Origin: Paludibacter sp.
Lineage (GTDB): Bacteria; Bacteroidota; Bacteroidia; Bacteroidales; Paludibacteraceae
Length of the DNA: 13,275 nt
Assembly (NCBI GenBank): GCA_024709185.1
Contig: JANJXE010000098.1
Coordinates: 1-13,275 of the forward strand
Reading direction: 5' to 3'
A program made the position numbers and the translations under genes. Positions 8,022-13,275 of the stretch are shown here, piece by piece. The first letter of the stretch is position 1, and each line of letters opens with the position of its first letter. Below the pieces are notes generated by a model. That model was not told the DNA's origin and did not search any database. It saw only the letters and a program-made list of their open reading frames with translations.

Positions 8022-11000
8022 TTAGCGTATCAGTCGGAAGTTTTGCCGGCCTGTTTTCGACGACAGACTAAGCAGGTAGACACCCGGACTAAGTTGTTGA
8101 GTAGTCAGCAGTGAATCGTTTAGGCAATTCTCACGATGTTCAAGCGATTTCCCATCTGAAGTAAAAAGCGTAACCGTAAAAGGCAGTTCGTTGGTCGATT
8201 GCACGAGATACTCCCCTTTTTGAGCAGGAATAAGCCTGAAATGCCCATAATCGTTTTCGCCGGGCTGCTCCACCGATGTAGCCGGCAACTTTAGTTTCAG
8301 GCGGTAGGTTTTACCTTCTTTTGATTCATCAATCACCACGGTTGTTTTACGGTCGGCACCCTGACTTACGGATACACCGGCATCGGACGACAAGGCTTCA
8401 TACCAGCCATTCAGCACCACTTCGAAACGCATGGCAATACCCGGGTCGCGAACGGCTGCGCTGCTGAGGGCCGAAATATTTGCCCCAGCGGGCCGGTTCA
8501 TATCAGGATTGGAGATGGCCAGTTCGAGCACTCCGTTTTTTTCCTTCAGCACAGCGATGCCGGGCAGGCTGAGACTATAGAGCCGGCCTGTATTGACGGG
8601 TGCAGCGACATCGAACACCACTGCCGCTGTAGTACCCGATGCGGGATGAGCTACGATATGGGCGGTTTCGTCGTTGCGGAGCACTTGTACCGGCGACTGC
8701 TGCGGGTTGGCAAGTTGAGCGAGGTCGGCGTCGCCGGGGGCAATTACCAGTTGATAGTAATAGGTTCCGTTAGTCATCACCCTTCCGTGATTAATAAAGG
8801 CGGATATAAACGAATTTGAAAAGCTCAAATCGACCGATCCATCGTGTACTACGTATCCATTGCCGTAATTATCGCGAATTACAGGATTTACCAATGCAGT
8901 TTGCGCTGAAACGACAGCCGCTCCATCCACTTTCAACAGGTCTGAGCCTGAAACTTTCTGGTTTTGAAACAAGGTTGTATGCACAAAGGTATTCCGGTCG
9001 CTGTTTTTGATGCCTGAACCCAGGAAAGTGTATACACTATCGAACTGCACAATCGACTTACGGGCATAAAAGCCTTTATCGAAGGTATTGTCGTGAAGAT
9101 GATTGGCAAAAACCGACGAACGCTCATCAAACGCTATTCCACCCAGAAAAGTCTCATCCGAGAAATTCCGGTGATCATTCGGACTGTTTTGGCTGTTGAG
9201 CTGTTCCTTAGAAAGGTATTTCGCGGTAGTTCCGGGAAGATGCGACCAGTCCCATTCAAGATGCTCAGGCCGATAACTCCTTCTGCCATAAGATAACATC
9301 GAGAGGTCAGTATGTCCGTAACTCAGGTAGCGTCCATAGAGATTCTCAGTTGAAGAGCTTTCAAAATCCCAGATATATTTACTGAAACCTTTCGCCGAAA
9401 GCACCCAGTTGGAGCCACGCGATACAAGCATTCCCGAAAACGGCAGCATCATCGTACCGGTTAAATCTCCCGAAAGGTGAATATTGGCCGACGGATGAAA
9501 GGCTGTAAAAGGGGCGGCGGCAGAGCCCGATGATGCAGGGTTTGCATCGGAAGAAGACTTAACCGTGACTGCATTAGCGTCAACATTAGCCAGCCTTAGC
9601 ATCATTTCCACTTCACCAGGCGTATTTTTAAACGTAATATCGCTGCGCACCCTGGCCACGTGCGATACCATAGGTTCCACCGAGGGTTGCCACATTTTTT
9701 TGAAAAAAGCGGTAAGTTCGGCATCTGGTGTCTCACGCGACAATGCAAGATAGGCATAGGCCGGAAGTAATTTATCGAGCACCTCAGTCTGAGTAGGAAA
9801 ACGACCAGTTACTCCGCCCGGCACATCGTAGCCTGCACATACAAAACCGAAGGTAAGCAGCGCATTCTTAAGGTGTTGAAAACTTGCTTCACTCATCTGA
9901 AAGTCAGTTCCCGACAGGAAATAATACATAAGCGAAGCTGAATAGAGCGCATCGGGATAATAGGCATTAAAATAAACACCCCGGTGATGATATCCTGAAT
10001 AATCGGGTTTCAGACAATCGAGATACCCCGGAGCAGGGGTAATTGCATTGTTTGCATAAACCAGAAGGGCATTCATGGCAGTAAGTTGTGCCTTTTCATC
10101 CTTCATGGAAGCAGCATAAAACAATTTTGGCAGCAACTGTGTCCGAATCTGGTCGGCCGATTCGCCGGCATCGCGTTCAGTAGCATAAACTTTCCCAAAA
10201 AGGGTAAACCAGTTCATCGCATTCATTACCTGGTCGAACAGTGATTCCGGCAACGCATCGCGCATCAGATAAACTGAATGAAAAAAACCAGAGCTGCGGA
10301 GCATCTCAAACCTCAAACGCCCCATAGCGCTGCCATCGGCCCAACCCTGATCGTAGTACCAGCCAAAAATCTTCAGCAGCATATCGCGTGAAGAAGTACT
10401 ATTGTTTTTACGTGCATTATACGCAAGCTGCACCAAAAAACGCTCGTTTACGCTACGAAAACTTTGCACTGCTTCGTTTTCAACTGTTGTATTATAATAG
10501 TCCATGGGAAAAATACCCGGTCCGCGTACCGAACCATCGGGAGCCACTGAAAGAGAAAGTTCTGAACTGCGATTCACAGCATTTTGCACATAGCTGTTGA
10601 ATGCATTTCTTCGTGAAACAAATACCGGATGTGTTTGGAAATCACCCTTGCCAAGGTGCCAGTCGTCGATGCGTTGACGAATCACACGCAGTGCCTCTCG
10701 TTGCGATTCGCTTACCGAAGCAGCAGGTGGCGGTGCCGGCGTAGTTCGTACTGCTACAAAATCCTCAAGTTCCGACGAACTGTTGTTCACCCTGTACTGC
10801 ATATCCGAAATGCGCTCCCAGGAAACATCGTTTACAAATTCCAGAAAATCAACATAAAATGTACCCGAACCCGTTGCCGGAGCTATCCACTTAGTACTGC
10901 GGAGAGTAAATCCAGGATGACCCATATCGGCCCTGAAACGGGCCCATACACACCGCCACCCCTTGAAATTGAGCTTCACTTCGAGCTTGCAGCTTCGTGT

Positions 11001-11327
11001 TGTAGAATGTTCGTACTCACCAAACCAAAGTACTAACTTTTCCGACGAAGCCTGCTCGTTGTAAATCCACACATTGATTCCCCCATTCACCTGAATACTC
11101 GAGGTATTCATCGAGACCGGCGCAGCTATAAGTGTATCGCCGGCCACCCAGTTCCAGCGAAGGGATGAATTACCCAGCTTCGAACGATCGGAGCTTACGC
11201 TCAGACTTCCTTTTCGTACTTTAAAAACGGAAGGAACCTGACCATCTTCGAAGGAATAGATGACTCCGGCCATCACAGGTGCTATCAGGAAGATACCAAA
11301 AAACAAGAGAATAATGCGTGTCTTCAT
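8022..11327 (-). CDS. PL8 family chondroitin/hyaluronan-type polysaccharide lyase with a T9SS sorting tail
   Basis: This 1101-residue secreted enzyme has a signal peptide (1-20, VMA), then a beta-sandwich carbohydrate-binding Lyase_N region (about 21-190). An alpha/alpha-toroid catalytic domain (about 200-550) and the PL8 beta-sandwich domains follow. Likely catalytic residues are H447/H448 in SGYHHRGVY, a tyrosine shortly after (Y456 or Y452), R509 in TGRFPT, and E661 in TENLYGRYLS. The WDW-x3-PGTT signature begins at W692. The pattern matches chondroitin ABC lyases of about 1000 residues. These eliminate at the uronic acid linkage of chondroitin, dermatan or hyaluronan. The last 70 residues (FRLIPAQKG to SPGVYLLSLS to NFRLIR) look like a type A T9SS C-terminal sorting domain. 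The exact substrate is not settled, and its partners in the operon point to heparan sulfate. It is immediately followed by the sulfatase gene. Confidence 0.88.
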   Translation of the reverse strand: MKTRIILLFFGIFLIAPVMAGVIYSFEDGQVPSVFKVRKGSLSVSSDRSKLGNSSLRWNWVAGDTLIAAPVSMNTSSIQVNGGINVWIYNEQASSEKLVLWFGEYEHSTTRSCKLEVKLNFKGWRCVWARFRADMGHPGFTLRSTKWIAPATGSGTFYVDFLEFVNDVSWERISDMQYRVNNSSSELEDFVAVRTTPAPPPAASVSESQREALRVIRQRIDDWHLGKGDFQTHPVFVSRRNAFNSYVQNAVNRSSELSLSVAPDGSVRGPGIFPMDYYNTTVENEAVQSFRSVNERFLVQLAYNARKNNSTSSRDMLLKIFGWYYDQGWADGSAMGRLRFEMLRSSGFFHSVYLMRDALPESLFDQVMNAMNWFTLFGKVYATERDAGESADQIRTQLLPKLFYAASMKDEKAQLTAMNALLVYANNAITPAPGYLDCLKPDYSGYHHRGVYFNAYYPDALYSASLMYYFLSGTDFQMSEASFQHLKNALLTFGFVCAGYDVPGGVTGRFPTQTEVLDKLLPAYAYLALSRETPDAELTAFFKKMWQPSVEPMVSHVARVRSDITFKNTPGEVEMMLRLANVDANAVTVKSSSDANPASSGSAAAPFTAFHPSANIHLSGDLTGTMMLPFSGMLVSRGSNWVLSAKGFSKYIWDFESSSTENLYGRYLSYGHTDLSMLSYGRRSYRPEHLEWDWSHLPGTTAKYLSKEQLNSQNSPNDHRNFSDETFLGGIAFDERSSVFANHLHDNTFDKGFYARKSIVQFDSVYTFLGSGIKNSDRNTFVHTTLFQNQKVSGSDLLKVDGAAVVSAQTALVNPVIRDNYGNGYVVHDGSVDLSFSNSFISAFINHGRVMTNGTYYYQLVIAPGDADLAQLANPQQSPVQVLRNDETAHIVAHPASGTTAAVVFDVAAPVNTGRLYSLSLPGIAVLKEKNGVLELAISNPDMNRPAGANISALSSAAVRDPGIAMRFEVVLNGWYEALSSDAGVSVSQGADRKTTVVIDESKEGKTYRLKLKLPATSVEQPGENDYGHFRLIPAQKGEYLVQSTNELPFTVTLFTSDGKSLEHRENCLNDSLLTTQQLSPGVYLLSLSSKTGRQNFRLIR
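8025..8240 (-). other. Putative type IX secretion (Por) C-terminal sorting domain of the PL8 lyase
   Basis: Residues 1030-1101 of the PL8 protein form a small beta-rich tail: a strand near EYLVQS, a VTLFTSDGK turn, a spacer, then SPGVYLLSLSS and a final NFRLIR. The order of L-x-PGVYxL, a short G-containing turn and a basic hydrophobic end is the hallmark of T9SS type A sorting domains (TIGR04183). It suggests that the lyase is exported through the outer membrane and released or anchored on the surface. The companion sulfatase and PHP protein have lipoprotein signals instead. The match is by pattern only. Confidence 0.7.
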
Positions 11328-11357
11328 GTACTACGTTGATTTCTAATAATATCATCA

Positions 11358-11388
11358 ACTAAGCATGAGTAATGAGTTCATGCTTAGT
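11358..11388 (-). repeat. Perfect 11-bp inverted repeat between the PL12 and PL8 genes
   Basis: ACTAAGCATGA and its exact complement TCATGCTTAGT flank a 9-base loop in the 82-base gap between the two lyase genes, 22 bases after the PL12 stop and 31 bases before the PL8 start. The stem has 4 G/C pairs of 11. On the minus strand it is followed by TGATGATATTATTAG, which is A/T-rich but not a run of T. It may be a weak terminator, an mRNA-stability hairpin that sets the ratio of the two lyases, or a dyad operator site. No TAnnTTTG box is visible in this gap, so PL8 probably depends on read-through. Confidence 0.55.
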
Positions 11389-11409
11389 GGGATAGGTTTA
11401 AGGATCTGA

Positions 11410-13275
11410 TTACCAGCTGGCTTGTAGCTTGTATTTCTTTTGGGCCAGCTTCACCGAAACAGCTACAGAGTTGGTTTCTACTGTTTTAGAACTAAATGCA
11501 GCATCGACAACAGGTATTTTACTTCCCTGAGGAGCAATTACAGTGATAAACCGAACCGGATCAGCTGTTGATTTGGCAATGCTGAAGGCAAATGCCGGAC
11601 GTTTGCTTTTCTGACGATAGGCATACGAAACCCATCCTTCTTCTTCCTTTACTACAGTGCCCTTAGCTCCAAAACCACGGACCACAACATTGTTTCCATC
11701 GGTGTAAAGGGTATTCACTCTCAGATTGGCTGCATCGATTGCCACATCGCCCTCACTGAGCTGATAATGCACCGCTACATCGCCGGTGGCTGCACCCGTG
11801 GCTTCATCCACAATCACAAAAAACGATTGGTCAACAAAAAATACAGTGCGACGGTGTTTCAAACCACTGTAACTCTGATTTTCGGTTACCAGTTTTTCCA
11901 CTTTCGAACCGGCTTCCCACAACAGGCATTTCGAATCGGTGGTTTCGAGGTTGGCATTATCGAGCGTCAGTGTTTTGTGCACCATGGTTTGGCGAAACCA
12001 GTCGCGTTCGCGGTTCACCTCGGCACTTCCGGCATACACATAACTACCTGCATCGGGGAAGAAATTACGACCCTTGATATACAATTCGAAAGTTCCGTTG
12101 TCGGGCTGATTGTGCCAGAAGGCAGGCGGACCTGCTTTGAGCACCATCACCGTGGATCGCTCATCCCAGCCGTTGCGGAACACATAAAAGCCTGAATTGG
12201 GCAAACGGGTGGATAACCAGTTGGGAACAGCGCCACTCTTACCTTCGCTGGCGAAATATTCAATCTGTTTGTTGGCAGGAAAAATGGTTGCCCATCGTTT
12301 GAAATTACTAACCATCTCTTTGCGGTCAACCCGTTTGGCATCACTGAAACACGGATTGGTATAATCGGGGAAATAGGTATTAATCACGGCCATAATCATT
12401 TTTTCAACAGCAGATAGATAGGCAGGTGGAAAATCGGAATGGAATCCGTTTGCAGCTGCTACTTCTATTCCTTTAATAAAAATATTGATGGCTGCAAGGT
12501 GATAATGCGGATCGAGTTCGTATTGAAATCCATCTTCGTAAACCTGTATTCCAATTTCCCGGTTTAAAACACTGATACCGCTTTTACGCCAATTGGCTGC
12601 GTTCCTAAACTCAGGAAAAAGAGTTCCTGCATAAATCATGCGTTGCGCTTCAAACAATAAATGGTTACCCTGATCGGAATAATTGGCCAGAATGTGTTCG
12701 GCATGACGGTGGTAATTCACTAAAAACTCAGACAGGAATTCGGCTGTGAAATGCTTACTGTCCTTAAACAGCATAAATTGATTGGTTTGATCCTGCAAAC
12801 GGTTGCTTACCTCGAGTGGTCGCCATGCAAAACGTACATTTTCCAGTTTTTTACGTTCTGCCGCATTCATTTTACTCCGTTCGGCAGGTGTTGGCTTCAA
12901 CAAAGGATTCTTGCGTATCCAGTCGATGTACTGCAGGGTCCATTCCTGAGCATACTTTTCATCGCCCGAAACGCGAAATGCCTTACCCATTGGAGTCCAC
13001 CACTTATGACGGTGCAATTGCCAGCGCAATTCATTATCCTGCACCGGCCAGTATTCCCAGTCGATATCGTCGCCATAATGATAGGAAGGCTGATAGCCCT
13101 TGTGCACAAAAAAAACATGTTTTAATCCATCATCGGCCCATTTTTGTTCTTCGGCCGAAATTCTCACCCGATTCAGGTTTACTTCGGGATGTTGCACATT
13201 AATGCGGGTGCGGTAATACTTCAGCAGAGCTTCAGCTGCTTTCTTATAATCGTTGGCTGATACAGCTGCTTTCAC
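11410..13275 (-). CDS. hepC: PL12 heparan sulfate lyase (heparinase III type), 5' end outside the window
   Basis: The reading frame stays open to the right edge. The first visible codon is GTG, which encodes an internal valine here and should not be taken as the start. The 621 visible residues cover nearly the whole enzyme. By comparison with Bacteroides heparinase III (about 666 residues, from memory) some 40-50 residues including the signal peptide are missing. The N-terminal helical toroid domain carries QWADDGL-like, GYQPSYHYGDDIDWEYWP, GNHLLFEAQRM (about 12640-12670) and YELDPHYHLAA (about 12495-12530) stretches. The C-terminal beta-sandwich carries FWHNQPDNGTFELY (about 12079-12120). 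These are the family's conserved regions, with the catalytic Asn, Tyr and His. The enzyme cleaves heparan sulfate, preferring low-sulfated regions, by beta-elimination (EC 4.2.2.8). It is the first visible gene of a cluster with PL8 and a GlcNAc-6-sulfatase. Confidence 0.93.
   Translation of the reverse strand: MKAAVSANDYKKAAEALLKYYRTRINVQHPEVNLNRVRISAEEQKWADDGLKHVFFVHKGYQPSYHYGDDIDWEYWPVQDNELRWQLHRHKWWTPMGKAFRVSGDEKYAQEWTLQYIDWIRKNPLLKPTPAERSKMNAAERKKLENVRFAWRPLEVSNRLQDQTNQFMLFKDSKHFTAEFLSEFLVNYHRHAEHILANYSDQGNHLLFEAQRMIYAGTLFPEFRNAANWRKSGISVLNREIGIQVYEDGFQYELDPHYHLAAINIFIKGIEVAAANGFHSDFPPAYLSAVEKMIMAVINTYFPDYTNPCFSDAKRVDRKEMVSNFKRWATIFPANKQIEYFASEGKSGAVPNWLSTRLPNSGFYVFRNGWDERSTVMVLKAGPPAFWHNQPDNGTFELYIKGRNFFPDAGSYVYAGSAEVNRERDWFRQTMVHKTLTLDNANLETTDSKCLLWEAGSKVEKLVTENQSYSGLKHRRTVFFVDQSFFVIVDEATGAATGDVAVHYQLSEGDVAIDAANLRVNTLYTDGNNVVVRGFGAKGTVVKEEEGWVSYAYRQKSKRPAFAFSIAKSTADPVRFITVIAPQGSKIPVVDAAFSSKTVETNSVAVSVKLAQKKYKLQASW

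Noticed and set aside
10629..11036. A 135-residue plus-strand open frame within the PL8 gene
   Set aside because: It is antisense to the carbohydrate-binding region of the PL8 lyase and has no recognisable features.
13273..13275. GTG at the right edge as the start of the PL12 lyase
   Set aside because: The frame is open to the edge, there is no signal peptide, and the family begins some 40-50 residues earlier, so this is an internal valine codon.
1..13275. Defence system, CRISPR array, prophage or insertion sequence
   Set aside because: No array-like direct repeats, transposase or integrase motifs, or tRNA-like cloverleaf sequence were found; all genes fit glycan degradation or polysaccharide export.

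Overview
The window looks like the chromosome of a member of the Bacteroidota (Bacteroidetes), probably a free-living or environmental Bacteroidales-type organism. Four things point there: TAnnTTTG-type promoter sequence, start codons preceded by A/T-rich sequence instead of Shine-Dalgarno sites, Bacteroidetes-style polysaccharide export genes, and close resemblance of the lyase and sulfatase to the Bacteroides heparan sulfate system. The large lyase ends in what looks like a type IX secretion (Por/T9SS) sorting domain. Gut Bacteroides generally lack that system, so a relative that has it fits better. The genus cannot be named from the sequence alone. All seven genes lie on the minus strand, so transcription runs from high to low coordinates.

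Upstream module (13275 to about 4790): glycosaminoglycan degradation. In transcription order it holds a PL12 heparan sulfate lyase (start outside the window), a large PL8 chondroitin/hyaluronan-type lyase, a serine-type S1 sulfatase that closely resembles the Bacteroides GlcNAc-6-O-sulfatase, and a lipoprotein with a PHP/DUF3604-like metallohydrolase domain of unknown substrate. PL8, sulfatase and PHP genes are almost contiguous (9 to 19 bases apart). An 82-base gap with a perfect 11-bp inverted repeat separates PL12 from PL8. The likely logic is that the lyases cut the polymer by beta-elimination, the sulfatase strips 6-O-sulfate from glucosamine, and the PHP protein does an unassigned hydrolytic step at the membrane.

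Downstream module (4646 to 1): surface polysaccharide assembly and export. After a 143-base gap with a perfect TAnnTTTG box come a Wza-like outer-membrane export protein with repeated SLBB domains and a Wzz-type chain-length/co-polymerase protein. A hairpin with a T-rich tail then precedes an N-acetyl sugar amidotransferase (WbpG/TIGR03573 type) that runs off the left edge. It implies a capsule or O-antigen containing an acetamidino sugar.

No tRNA, rRNA, CRISPR array, insertion sequence or integrase was seen, and no SusC/SusD pair or regulator lies inside the window. I do not see a clearly new system. The most open question is the PHP-like lipoprotein fused into a glycosaminoglycan operon, followed by the T9SS tail on the PL8 lyase.
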